This document shows, piece by piece, positions 55,110 to 62,700 of a stretch of DNA of 64,000 bases. Below the pieces are notes generated by a model. It worked only from the letters and a program-made list of their open reading frames with translations, made no database searches and was not told where the DNA came from. Position numbers and translations under genes: made by a program. Location: NCBI RefSeq assembly GCF_014725735.1, contig NZ_CP061368.1, positions 1,441,225 through 1,505,224 of the forward strand, in the 5' to 3' direction. How positions within the stretch are numbered: the first letter of the stretch is position 1; each line of letters starts with the position of its first letter. Origin of the DNA: Wenzhouxiangella sp. AB-CW3 (lineage in GTDB: Bacteria; Pseudomonadota; Gammaproteobacteria; Xanthomonadales; Wenzhouxiangellaceae).

Positions 55110-55471
55110 ACTACCTCCTGCTCGATACCCACCTGCTGCTGTGGGCGGCGGCGGGCGACCGACGACTGCCGGAGTGGGTCGTAAGACGACGGAACGACCC
55201 GGAAACGCACCCACTCTTCTCCGCTGCCTCCATCTGGGAAATCGTCATCAAGTCTTCCCTGGGTCGAGAAGATTTCAAAGTCGATGCATCCGTCTTGAGA
55301 CGAGGCCTGCTCGACAACGGCTACTAGGAACTCCCAATTTCCAGCACACATGCGCTGGAGATTGCCAAATTGCCCAACCACCACCGAGACCGGTTCGACC
55401 GCATCCTCGCCGCCCAGGCCATCGAGGAAGGCATCGAACTACTGGCCGCAGACGAAATCCTGGCCCACTAG
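55106..55471 (+). pseudogene. PIN-domain toxin broken by an in-frame amber codon
   Basis: The frame opens at GTG 55106 with YLLLDTHLLLWAAAGD (first PIN Asp) and SAASIWEIVIKSSLG (PIN Glu). It is stopped by TAG at 55325-55327. The same frame continues without frameshift as ELPISSTHALEIAKLPNHHR, then DRFDRILAAQAIEEG and LLAADEILAH, supplying the missing PIN aspartates, to a second TAG at 55469-55471. So the gene is whole except for one internal amber and an early-looking end. A truncated 73-residue product lacks half the active site. Inactive toxin is the simplest reading; amber read-through is the alternative. Confidence 0.85.
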
Positions 55472-55564
55472 CATCTGGTCAACGCCGCGAAGCCCGGAGA
55501 ACCACGCACGACAGATCACCCGAATCGTCGAGCGATGCAGTCGAAACATGCCGGAGACCGACAA

Positions 55565-56080
55565 GTGATCCACGAATTCAAGCTGATCTTTCAGCTACCC
55601 CAAAATTCACCGCCAATCAATGAACTGGTCGAAGCACTTGCCGAGGCCGGATGCGACGATGCCATCGTGGGCACCGGCCACCCGGGGCGCATTGCACTTG
55701 AATTCAGCCGCGAATCAGAGAATGCCCGCGAGGCCATTGATTCCGCGTTTGACGACGTACAAAGAGCTCTTGGCGGTGCTGAACTGATCGAAGCCGCGCC
55801 CGACTACGCCGGACTGACTGAAATCGCGGACATCATCGGCATCTCCCGGCAAGCGCTGCGCAAGCAGATGCTCAACCAGGCCGATTTTCCCAGACCGTTT
55901 CACTGCGGCAACCCGTCGCTATGGCACCTTGCCCCGGTTCTCGATTGGTTGCAGCAGCAACGAGGCTATCGTATAGACCCGGCACTTCAGGAAATCGCTC
56001 AACACAACATGCACCTGAACACGCGGCAACAACGCCAAAAGGCCGAAATGCTGACAAGCGCTCAGACCACCACCGCCTGA
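55565..56080 (+). CDS. HTH DNA-binding protein, unknown role
   Basis: 171 residues from GTG 55565, which has CCGGAGA seven bases upstream. The N-terminal 90 residues form a small alpha/beta domain (HEFKLIFQLPQ, GHPGRIALEFSRESE). Then comes a MerR/AlpA-like helix-turn-helix, LTEIADIIGISRQALRKQML, with a wing containing the LWHLAPVLDWLQQQ segment typical of this type of excisionase-like regulator. It lies among TA modules, 94 bp after the broken PIN gene. It could control neighbouring TA genes; no direct evidence. Confidence 0.7.
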   Translation: MIHEFKLIFQLPQNSPPINELVEALAEAGCDDAIVGTGHPGRIALEFSRESENAREAIDSAFDDVQRALGGAELIEAAPDYAGLTEIADIIGISRQALRKQMLNQADFPRPFHCGNPSLWHLAPVLDWLQQQRGYRIDPALQEIAQHNMHLNTRQQRQKAEMLTSAQTTTA

Positions 56081-56082
56081 AA

Positions 56083-56106
56083 CCATAACCTGCAACCCGG
56101 AACCCT
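56083..56106. repeat. Short heptamer tract (AACCATA/ACCTGCA/ACCCGGA)
   Basis: About three to four period-7 units starting 2 bp after the HTH gene's stop. Downstream, AGTACCA at 56135 and again at 56147 (12-bp spacing), with TAAAAT at 56128, may be the operator and -10 of the next TA pair. Confidence 0.6.
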
Positions 56107-56166
56107 TCGCATCCACCAGGCCAGTGCTAAAATAAGTACCAACTCCAGTACCAAACAGAACCAGCC

Positions 56167-56436
56167 ATGGAAAACACCATCACCGCTCAGGAAATCAAGC
56201 GTCGCGGCATCTCGGCGGTGGACGAAGCGCTGCGGCATGGCCCGGTACACGTCATCCAGCGCAATCGGCCACGCTACGTCATCCTCAGTGAAGAAGACTA
56301 CCGACGCATGGTGGATCTGCCCCGAGCACGGAGCGCGCTTTGGAACCAGCTACTGGGCGCCGCCAATGAAGCGGGGCGTTCCAGGGAGGAGATCGACGAG
56401 CAACTCCAGGAAGAACGAGGGAGCTGGAACCGTTGA
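56167..56436 (+). CDS. Phd/YefM-like antitoxin
   Basis: 89 residues. The N-terminus TAQEIKRRGISAVDEALRHG and VHVIQRNRPRYVILSEEDY follow the Phd/YefM pattern. The C-terminal half is helical and acidic (GRSREEIDEQLQEERGSW). It overlaps the PIN gene by 4 nt (TTGA). Transcription probably starts in the AGTACCA-repeat region just upstream. Confidence 0.84.
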   Translation: MENTITAQEIKRRGISAVDEALRHGPVHVIQRNRPRYVILSEEDYRRMVDLPRARSALWNQLLGAANEAGRSREEIDEQLQEERGSWNR

Positions 56437-56846
56437 ACGCGGTATTTCTGGACGCCAGTGCCCTCATCTACTTGCTCGAGGGTGAGCCCGGAATCCAGCA
56501 CGCGACTCAGAAAATCCTGGCAGATTTGTGCAGCGGCGATGCCAAACCAGCCATCGTAGTGTCGGCATTGAGTCTGCTGGAGTGCCGGGTTCACCCCATT
56601 CGAACTGGCGATACGGCAAGACTTGAGAAATTCGACCACTTTTTTGTCAATCCTGGCCTGTCCATCGTCGAACTCGACGGCGAGGTCATCGAACGAGCCA
56701 CCCGGCTCCGCGCCCGTCACGGCCTACGAACACCCGACGCCTTGCAGGCCGCCAGCGCCCTGACATTGCCAGAGAACCCGGCAATCGTCACCGGCGACAA
56801 GGATTTCAGAAAAATCCCGGAGCTGAACGTCCACCTGATCGAATAA
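56433..56846 (+). CDS. PIN-domain ribonuclease toxin
   Basis: 137 residues. PIN acids: AVFLDASALIYLLEGE, SALSLLECRVHP, RTPDALQAASAL and VTGDKDFRKI. The only start that preserves the N-terminus is a TTG at 56433 overlapping the antitoxin stop, so low, coupled translation of the toxin is expected. Intact. A heptamer tract begins 2 bp after the stop. Confidence 0.88.
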   Translation: MNAVFLDASALIYLLEGEPGIQHATQKILADLCSGDAKPAIVVSALSLLECRVHPIRTGDTARLEKFDHFFVNPGLSIVELDGEVIERATRLRARHGLRTPDALQAASALTLPENPAIVTGDKDFRKIPELNVHLIE

Positions 56847-56847
56847 A

Positions 56848-56908
56848 AACCCGGAACCCGGAACCCGTTCTTATCTTCCGGAAACCGGAAACCGGAAACC
56901 GGAAACCT
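56848..56908. repeat. Heptamer tract (ACCCGGA, then GGAAACC)
   Basis: CCCGGAACCCGGAACCCG, then CCGGAAACCGGAAACCGGAA: two heptamer types separated by TTCTTATCTT. It lies between the stop of one PIN gene and the operator of the next TA pair. Confidence 0.9.
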
Positions 56909-56915
56909 AAGTTTC

Positions 56916-56939
56916 GTGTACACTTATCCGTGTCCACAC
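56916..56939. promoter_or_regulatory. Candidate operator: GTGTACAC and GTGTCCACAC
   Basis: A perfect 8-bp palindrome (56916-56923) and a 10-bp palindrome (56930-56939) lie just before the antitoxin at 56953. TATAAG at 56944-56949 is a possible -10. GTGTACAC also occurs before vapB at 36969. Confidence 0.5.
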
Positions 56940-56952
56940 CCAGTATAAGCCT

Positions 56953-57195
56953 ATGCAATTCAGTATCCGTGAAGCACGACAGAAACTCAGCCACCTGCTC
57001 AAGGCTGTAGAGCAGGGCGAAGAAGTGGAGATCACCCGGCGCGGCCGGGTCGTGGCTCGGCTGACGCGTCCGGACACAGCGGATGAACAGACAGTAACCC
57101 GAGCAGCCGCTCGTGCGGCGCTGCGCGAAAAACTTCCTGCGGCCCACACCAGCTCAGCCGAGCTGATCCGCGAGCTCCGCGACGAACGTGGCTGA
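56953..57195 (+). CDS. Phd/YefM-family antitoxin
   Basis: 80 residues. MQFSIREARQKLSHLLKAVE and GEEVEITRRGRVVARLTRP are the Phd signature; the C-terminal part (ARAALREKLP, ELIRELRDERG) is the toxin-wrapping region. It overlaps the PIN gene by 8 nt. Palindromes directly upstream fit autoregulation. Confidence 0.88.
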   Translation: MQFSIREARQKLSHLLKAVEQGEEVEITRRGRVVARLTRPDTADEQTVTRAAARAALREKLPAAHTSSAELIRELRDERG

Positions 57196-57625
57196 ACAAC
57201 CCGCATACTTCGACACCAGCGTCATCGCCCCCCTGTACCGGGCCGAGCCCCTCACGCCCAGGGCGGAAGCGCTGCAAGAGCAGTGGCGGCCCGTGATCAG
57301 TCCTTTAACTGAAGTGGAGCTTAGCTCCACCGTTGCTCGTTGGGTGCGCACAGGAGAGTTGAGCGATGATCAAGCTACGTTGGTGGACAAGACGTTTGCA
57401 GAGGACCTGCGACTGGACGTATTCGAGCGTACAGAACTTGCAGATCGTCACTACTGGCAGGCACGCGCCTGGCTGCAGAAGAGAACTACGAACCTCAGGA
57501 CGCTCGATGCACTGCATCTGGCCGTTGCAGCAGAAAATGGTTGGCCCTTGATCACGGCAGATCGGCAACTGCACGAAGCCGCGAAAAGTCTAGGCTTCCA
57601 ATCCAACTTGGCGCATAAAGACTAA
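57188..57625 (+). CDS. PIN-domain ribonuclease toxin
   Basis: 145 residues, GTG start at 57188. PIN acids in AYFDTSVIAPLYRAE, PLTEVELSSTVARW, RTLDALHLAVAAENG and LITADRQLHEAA are all present. It belongs to the VapC-like group paired with Phd antitoxins. The stop is followed within 3 bp by the longest heptamer tract of the window. Confidence 0.88.
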   Translation: MAEQPAYFDTSVIAPLYRAEPLTPRAEALQEQWRPVISPLTEVELSSTVARWVRTGELSDDQATLVDKTFAEDLRLDVFERTELADRHYWQARAWLQKRTTNLRTLDALHLAVAAENGWPLITADRQLHEAAKSLGFQSNLAHKD

Positions 57626-57627
57626 CG

Positions 57628-57792
57628 ACCTGAACCCTGACTCCTGACTCCTGACCCCTGACCCCTGACCCCTGAACCCTGACCCCTGAACCCTGAACCC
57701 TGAACCCTGAACCCTGAACCCTGAACCCTGAACCCTGAACCCTGAACCCTGAACCCTGAACCCTGAACCCTGAACCCTGAACCCTGAACCCG
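57628..57792. repeat. Long heptamer tract (CCCTGAA)n
   Basis: About 23 units of period 7, first CTCCTGA/CCCCTGA variants, then some 17 nearly perfect CCCTGAA copies. Seven is not a multiple of three, and the tract is between genes. It ends about 35 bp before the next start. Confidence 0.97.
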
Positions 57793-57829
57793 TTTTAATT
57801 GTCAAAACAAATGTTCTACAATCCAGTAC

Positions 57830-58411
57830 ATGAACGATGCTGCCGCCAATCTCCTGTTCGGCAAAACTCGCCGGGCGGTGTTCTCGGTTCTGTTCGAGAC
57901 ACCGGAGCGGGCCTGCTATCTTCGTGAGCTTGCCCGGATCACCGGAGTCAGCCCCGGCACATTACAGCAAGAGTTACAGCGATTGGTACAGGCTGAACTG
58001 GTCATTAGAAAGCAGGACGGCAACCGCGTGACTTACTCGGCCAACGCTGCTCACCCGGTGTTCGCGGAACTGCAAGGCCTGATCAGAAAGACTTGTGGTA
58101 TCCCCGCGCAACTGCACTCAATACTCGAGCCATTGGCCGATCGACTGCACTTCGCGGCCATCTACGGCTCAGTGGCAAAAGGGACAGCCAGGGCCGACAG
58201 CGACATTGACCTGATCGTGGCAGGTGACATTTCTCTTGCCGAGATGCTGGAACATCTCCAGCCACTGGAGCAGAGCCTGGGTCGCGAGATCAACGCCCGT
58301 GTCTTCACGAAAAAGGAATTCCAGATCAGAATGGACAACGCAGACCCATTCCTGACCAGAGTACTGAGCGGCCCAACGATCCCCCTGATCGATCACTCCA
58401 GTGACGCTTGA
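57830..58411 (+). CDS. Winged-helix nucleotidyltransferase (MNT antitoxin-like)
   Basis: 193 residues. An N-terminal winged helix (CYLRELARITGVSPGTLQQE to GNRVTYSANAAHPVF) is followed by a minimal nucleotidyltransferase domain with AAIYGSVAKGTARADSDIDL (GSX10DXD). This is a fusion of a repressor-like DNA-binding domain and an MNT antitoxin domain. It overlaps the HEPN gene by 11 nt. The wing should bind the AT-rich region at 57793-57829. Confidence 0.85.
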   Translation: MNDAAANLLFGKTRRAVFSVLFETPERACYLRELARITGVSPGTLQQELQRLVQAELVIRKQDGNRVTYSANAAHPVFAELQGLIRKTCGIPAQLHSILEPLADRLHFAAIYGSVAKGTARADSDIDLIVAGDISLAEMLEHLQPLEQSLGREINARVFTKKEFQIRMDNADPFLTRVLSGPTIPLIDHSSDA

Positions 58412-58832
58412 GAACCTAGTCGGCAGCACGCTACACCGTGAGCAAGCCACGGACGAGGAGATCGATCGTCTCCGGGAGAAAGCTGCAATTCGCCTCGATG
58501 ACGCCCAGAACGAACAAATTAGCCGAGAAAGCCGCTTTGATCTGGCCTACGAGGCCCTGCTGCAATTCGGTCTCGCTGCACTTCGGGCTAATCATTACCG
58601 CCCCAGCTCTTCAGGTGGGCATCACATGACAGTGCTGCAGACATTGCCCAAGACCATCGGCTTTCCCAAAGAAAAAGTCCGCCTGATCGATCAGTTCAGG
58701 CGTCAACGGGCCCTTGGGCTGTACGACGGCTCCTTCGACCCAACCGCAGCCGAACTGAATGAATTGATCGATACGGCCAAGGAACTGCAAAAGTACTTGA
58801 ATAATTGGCTGGAAAGCCAACCCAGAACCTAG
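58401..58832 (+). CDS. HEPN-domain protein, probable toxin partner
   Basis: 143 residues, helical. Start GTG at 58401. The central region SRFDLAYEALLQFGLAALRA, then NHYRPSSSGGHHMTVLQTLP, resembles the SAV_6107-type HEPN family; Arg and His in RPSSSGGHH fit a RX6H arrangement, but the HepT HXY motif is absent. Coupling to the nucleotidyltransferase suggests a TA or nucleotide-modification pair. Toxicity is inferred only. Confidence 0.75.
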   Translation: MTLENLVGSTLHREQATDEEIDRLREKAAIRLDDAQNEQISRESRFDLAYEALLQFGLAALRANHYRPSSSGGHHMTVLQTLPKTIGFPKEKVRLIDQFRRQRALGLYDGSFDPTAAELNELIDTAKELQKYLNNWLESQPRT

Positions 58833-58886
58833 AGCCTCGAAGCTAGAACCCCGACCCCCGACCCCGTAACCCGGAAACTGTAAACC
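58826..58886. repeat. Heptamer-like tract (GAACCTA/GAGCCTC, then CCCCGAC)
   Basis: Begins in the last codons of the HEPN gene, period 7: AGAACCTAGAGCCTCGAAGC, then CCCCGACCCCCGACCCCG, then CCGGAAACTGTAAACC. It ends at the start codon of the second four-helix-bundle gene. Confidence 0.88.
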
Positions 58887-59303
58887 GTGTACCACTCCTT
58901 CGAATCCCTGAAAGTCTGGAGGCGCTCCAGCCGCCTGGCCGTCTCGACCTACCAGGCCCTGAAGGGCTGTCGAGACTTCGGGCTGAAAGACCAAATGACA
59001 AGAGCCGCCGTCTCGGTACCCTCCAACATTGCAGAAGGATACGAGAGAGACACCAACGCGGAGTTCATCCGATTTTTGAATATCGCCAAGGGCTCTGCAG
59101 CTGAACTCAGAACACAGCTATATATCGCCAAGGAGGTGGGCGTTTTGAGCGACGAAGCCGTGACTGAATTGGTTGCAGAGTGCAAGGAAATCTCAGCAAT
59201 GCTCAACGGGCTTGTCAAAGCAAGGCAGTCAAGAGTGCAAGAAAGCCCTCAAGCCCTCACAGGCCAAGAAGCAGCCCGAGAGGCAGGTATTCCTGAGCCC
59301 TGA
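58887..59303 (+). CDS. Four-helix-bundle protein (23S rRNA IVP/S23 family), copy 2
   Basis: 138 residues, GTG start directly after a heptamer tract. Family core SFESLKVWRRSSRLAVSTY, TRAAVSVPSNIAEGYERDT, then LNIAKGSAAELRTQLYIAKE. It differs clearly from the copy at 47666, so this is not a recent duplication. The last 25 residues (ESPQALTGQEAAREAGIPEP) are outside the family domain and run into the next heptamer tract, as if the tract had extended the gene. Confidence 0.85.
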   Translation: MYHSFESLKVWRRSSRLAVSTYQALKGCRDFGLKDQMTRAAVSVPSNIAEGYERDTNAEFIRFLNIAKGSAAELRTQLYIAKEVGVLSDEAVTELVAECKEISAMLNGLVKARQSRVQESPQALTGQEAAREAGIPEP

Positions 59304-59345
59304 AACCTGAAACCGGAAACCGGAAACCGGAAACCGTTCTTTTCC
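59300..59345. repeat. Heptamer tract (CTGAAAC, then CGGAAAC)
   Basis: CCTGAAACCTGAAACCGGAA, then ACCGGAAACCGGAAACCG: about six units, starting at the stop codon. A further CCCGGAACCCGAAACCCG stretch runs to the GT2 start at 59371. Confidence 0.92.
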
Positions 59346-59370
59346 CCGGAACCCGAAACCCGAAATACCC

Positions 59371-60243
59371 ATGCACTTCTCCATCATCACCCCCGTCCAC
59401 AACCACTGGCACCTGGTCCCGAACCTGCTCCAATGCCTGGCGGCGCAAACGCTGCCGCAAAGCGAATTCGAAATCGTGCTGGTCGAAAACCGCTCCGACA
59501 CCTTCCAGCCACCCGACCAACTGCCACCCAACGCCCGCATCGAACACTGCACCACCCCCGGCTCCTATGCCGCCCGCAACCACGCCATCGAACGCGCCAC
59601 CGGCGAGTGGCTGGTCTTTACCGACGCCGACTGCCTGCCGCGCCCAGACTGGCTGCAAAACCTGATGCTCGCCACCAACCAAACAACGAACCAACAAACC
59701 AACGAAAACACAATATACGCCGGCGCCATAGAAATGGTCCCGCAGAACGACCCGCCCAACCGCTGGGAAATCTACGACCTCGTACGCGGCATCCCGCAAG
59801 CCTGGTATGTGAAGCGTGGCTACGCCGCCACCGCCAACCTGGTCGCTTCGGCCGCACTCACAAGAAAGCTGGAGGGATTTGACGGGAACCGGCAATCCGG
59901 AGGAGATGCGGAATTCTGCCGCCGGGCGATACGGCAGAATGCCCAACTGAAGTACGTTCCTGAAGCCATCGTCGCCCACCCGGCCCGAACCAGTCGTGCC
60001 GAGTTGGTCGAGAAGACTCGCCGCATCAAGGCTGCCCAGGTCCAGTCCGGCGACTGGCGAAGACTACGCGCCCTGGCGCCCCCACTGATCGAGTTCTGGA
60101 AGTACCTGAGCGCATCCCAGTGGCCACTGAGCTACCGCCTGACCGCCATAGCCGTACAACTCACCCTATGGCCCGTTGAGCTACAACAAGCCTTGAGAGC
60201 CCGCCAGCCGGCCCCACGCCCCGGCGCCCCAACCCAAGAGTAG
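59371..60243 (+). CDS. GT2-family glycosyltransferase
   Basis: 290 residues. An N-terminal MHFSIITPVHNHWHLVPNLL nucleotide-binding start, SYAARNHAIERATGEWLVF, then the metal-binding DxD in TDADCLPRPDW, and GGDAEFCRRAIRQNA near the acceptor side. The C-terminal 70 residues are helical, membrane-associated at most. It transfers a sugar from a nucleotide donor, probably during assembly of the surface polysaccharide served by ugd/wbpA. The leader is a heptamer tract with no ribosome site. Upstream DNA separates it from the rest of the sugar genes by 6 kb of TA modules. Confidence 0.88.
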   Translation: MHFSIITPVHNHWHLVPNLLQCLAAQTLPQSEFEIVLVENRSDTFQPPDQLPPNARIEHCTTPGSYAARNHAIERATGEWLVFTDADCLPRPDWLQNLMLATNQTTNQQTNENTIYAGAIEMVPQNDPPNRWEIYDLVRGIPQAWYVKRGYAATANLVASAALTRKLEGFDGNRQSGGDAEFCRRAIRQNAQLKYVPEAIVAHPARTSRAELVEKTRRIKAAQVQSGDWRRLRALAPPLIEFWKYLSASQWPLSYRLTAIAVQLTLWPVELQQALRARQPAPRPGAPTQE

Positions 60244-60457
60244 GCCGGGGCAGCGCAAGCCGGCGACTCGGCTAGATCAATAAAGAGCAAACCCGTAGAA
60301 TTACCCAAATGACCAGGAGGGGGTCAAGATCATGACAGGGACCACACCAACACATTGGCAACAAAGCGAATCCGGCCTGCTACTGCCCGACAGGCCCAAA
60401 AAAGTCAACAAAAACAATAACACGCATCACATACCAGCATTGTACGGAGAAGATGCA

Positions 60458-61507
60458 ATGAACCTGAACCACAACAAGGCACCGTCGGATGGCGGGCCTG
60501 TCCCCAGCATCGGACGGCCCGAGCACCTGGGTATTGCCAGCCCCTTCGGCGGCGATGCCAGGGCACCCATGGACACGCTGGCGCGTGCCGGGCTGTCCAG
60601 CGCCTCCCTGCCGCTGCACACCATCGAAAGCGAGAATGCCGAAGCAGTCGCCGGCTGGCTGGAAAACAACCCCCAGCGCCACTGCGTGATTTTCTGGCAA
60701 AGCCCCGTTACCGCACTGGCCCAGGCCATGGCCGAAGGGCAGGCCCCCGATGAGGCACTGGCCGAATGGACAGCCCGTGCCGAGAGTGTGCTGGCCGCCG
60801 TACGCAAGAACCGCCGTCGCACCACCCTGATCGAAAGCACACTGGCCCAGGCCAATCCCGGCGCCCTCATCGAACGCCTGAACCAGCGCCTGGACCTTTC
60901 GCTGGCTATGCCGACCCACAGCCCCGGCACCCATGAAGAGCACGACCCGGTCGAACTGCTCATTGCCGAGCGTGCGGTAGTGACCAACACCCAGGCCCGC
61001 CGCCTGGCCCAGGAACTGCAGGCCACGTCCCTCCCCCTGGGGCAGGGCGATGAAGACCTGCTGCCTGATTCACTCACTGCCTGGCATGGGTATCAACAGC
61101 ATGGCAATACCGAGCGTGCCGAAGCCGAACGACTCAGAGCGCAAAACCGCGAGCTGCGCCAGGAGCAGCAGAAGCTCAAGACCCAGATCGATGAACTCAA
61201 AGGCAAGGCAGACCTGAGCCAGTCCGGTGAATACCAGGACCTCAAGGAAGAAAACGACCTGCTCCTGCAGCAACTCCACCACGTACAGGAAGAGCTGGAG
61301 TCCTACTACCTGGGAAGCCGCGACATCCAGCAGAAATACGACAAAGCCGAAGCAGAGCGCAAGAAGCTGAAACGGGAGTGCAACAGCGCGTTGCAAAGAG
61401 CCGATGTGCTTCAGAAGAAGATCGACAGCATGCGCGCGTCCCGTTCCTGGCGTCTCACCAAGCCGCTGCGCGTCGGCAACTTTCTCAAACGTAAAAGGGC
61501 CAAGTGA
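60458..61507 (+). CDS. Coiled-coil protein of a polysaccharide locus
   Basis: 349 residues from the ATG at 60458 (GGAG eight bases upstream). An ATG at 60332 behind GGAGGGGG would add 42 residues of unlike composition. The N-terminal half contains HCVIFWQSPVTALAQAMAEG and IESTLAQANPGALIERLNQR, looking like an adenylyl-sulfate or sulfotransferase-associated helper domain that I cannot name. Residues about 220-330 are a heptad-rich coiled coil, ending ASRSWRLTKPLRVG. That tail (SRSWRLTxPLR) is common at the ends of glycosyltransferases of O-antigen clusters. The start of the next gene overlaps by 4 nt. Confidence 0.72.
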   Translation: MNLNHNKAPSDGGPVPSIGRPEHLGIASPFGGDARAPMDTLARAGLSSASLPLHTIESENAEAVAGWLENNPQRHCVIFWQSPVTALAQAMAEGQAPDEALAEWTARAESVLAAVRKNRRRTTLIESTLAQANPGALIERLNQRLDLSLAMPTHSPGTHEEHDPVELLIAERAVVTNTQARRLAQELQATSLPLGQGDEDLLPDSLTAWHGYQQHGNTERAEAERLRAQNRELRQEQQKLKTQIDELKGKADLSQSGEYQDLKEENDLLLQQLHHVQEELESYYLGSRDIQQKYDKAEAERKKLKRECNSALQRADVLQKKIDSMRASRSWRLTKPLRVGNFLKRKRAK

Positions 61508-62700
61508 GATTCCAAGCCATGGACTGGATTCAAGATCAACTCTGCCACGCGCCCACACCCAACACCATCATCCATCTGGGCGCTGGTTTGTGCCGGGAGC
61601 TGCAACACTACATCGACAGTGGTGCTGCGCGGATCATACTGGTCGAGCCCAACCCGGAACTGCTGCCGGAGCTCCAGAAGCACGCCGCGGCACATTCCAA
61701 CGTCCAGATTCTTCCCGTTGCAATAGCTGCCGAACCGGGGAAAAGTACGCTCAAACTCTACAACTACCCGGACCTGTCCAGCCTCAGGCGTCCCACCGGC
61801 CTGACCGAACTGCTGCCCGGCCTGCAGCAAATCGACCAGGCCATCGTCAATGTCATCGCCGCTCATACGCTCCCCGAGCACCTGGGCCTGAAAAACGACG
61901 AAAACAACTGGCTAGTCATCGACACGCCCGGCGAAGAAGAGACCATCATCAGCAACCTGCAACAGCACAAGCAACTTAGCCACTTCGACCGAGTTATCCT
62001 CCGTGGCGGCACTGAAAGGCTCTACGACGGTATGCCCACCGTCGATCAGCTTACCCGTCAACTGGAAAATCTGGGCTACTACATCGAAGGCGCCAAAGAC
62101 AGCAGCGACCCCGACTGGCCCCGCTACCATCTTCGTCTCAACCCCAAGGCTATCGAGGTCCGAAGGCTCAGGCGAGAGATCGAGACGTTGACCGAACAGA
62201 AGGATGTATTAGAGAAAAAGTTAGAGGAGGGCGAGGAACAGAAAAGAAACCTGTATTCCCAGGTTGAGAAGCTGCAAGACAAACTTGAGGAGCTCGAAGA
62301 TTTTCGACGGACAGCAGAGCAGAATCCCGTGCTGGAGCAACAGAAGCGAGAGCTCGCTGACCAGATCCAGCAACGAGAACAACAGCTTCAAGCCGAGAAC
62401 GACGCCTTGCGAAAGGAACTCGACTCAATCAGGGATGAAGTGCAACAACAACGAAGCGACATTTCCGTCGCCCTTCGACTGCAGAACCTTAGAGAGAATG
62501 ATCTCAAGGACCTTCAGCAGCGCTATGGCCAGTTGATGCAGACAAATCAGGACCAGAAGGAGTTGCTGGGTAAGCTGCATAGGCGTCTGAGTGTGGCTGC
62601 AGACTACCTGCGACTGATGAACGAGCAACAGGATGATCGTGGTGAACTTCAGGAAGGCCTGGTCCGTGCATTGATCGGCAACGATTCAGAAACCACTTGA
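61504..62700 (+). CDS. FkbM-like methyltransferase fold fused to a long coiled coil
   Basis: 398 residues, GTG start overlapping the upstream stop. Residues 1-220: NTIIHLGAGLCRELQHYI (SAM-motif-like), RIILVEPNPELLPEL and NWLVIDTPGEEETII, the order seen in FkbM methyltransferases but with a weakened glycine motif. Residues about 225-360 are a continuous heptad coiled coil (LTEQKDVLEKKLEEGEEQKR). It shares the coiled-coil design with its neighbour, suggesting that the two products form a hetero-oligomer, perhaps a chain-length ruler. This is inference. Confidence 0.7.
   Translation: MRFQAMDWIQDQLCHAPTPNTIIHLGAGLCRELQHYIDSGAARIILVEPNPELLPELQKHAAAHSNVQILPVAIAAEPGKSTLKLYNYPDLSSLRRPTGLTELLPGLQQIDQAIVNVIAAHTLPEHLGLKNDENNWLVIDTPGEEETIISNLQQHKQLSHFDRVILRGGTERLYDGMPTVDQLTRQLENLGYYIEGAKDSSDPDWPRYHLRLNPKAIEVRRLRREIETLTEQKDVLEKKLEEGEEQKRNLYSQVEKLQDKLEELEDFRRTAEQNPVLEQQKRELADQIQQREQQLQAENDALRKELDSIRDEVQQQRSDISVALRLQNLRENDLKDLQQRYGQLMQTNQDQKELLGKLHRRLSVAADYLRLMNEQQDDRGELQEGLVRALIGNDSETT

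Noticed and set aside
57628-57792. Telomere-like repeat or replicon end, suggested by (CCCTGAA)n
   Set aside because: It is internal, one of several period-7 tracts with different units, and genes continue on both sides.
60332-60457. N-terminal extension of the coiled-coil protein starting at 60332
   Set aside because: A purine-rich site (GGAGGGGG) precedes it, but the encoded 42 residues are AT-rich, Asn/Lys/His-biased and unlike the rest, while 60458 has a good ribosome site. Not excluded entirely.
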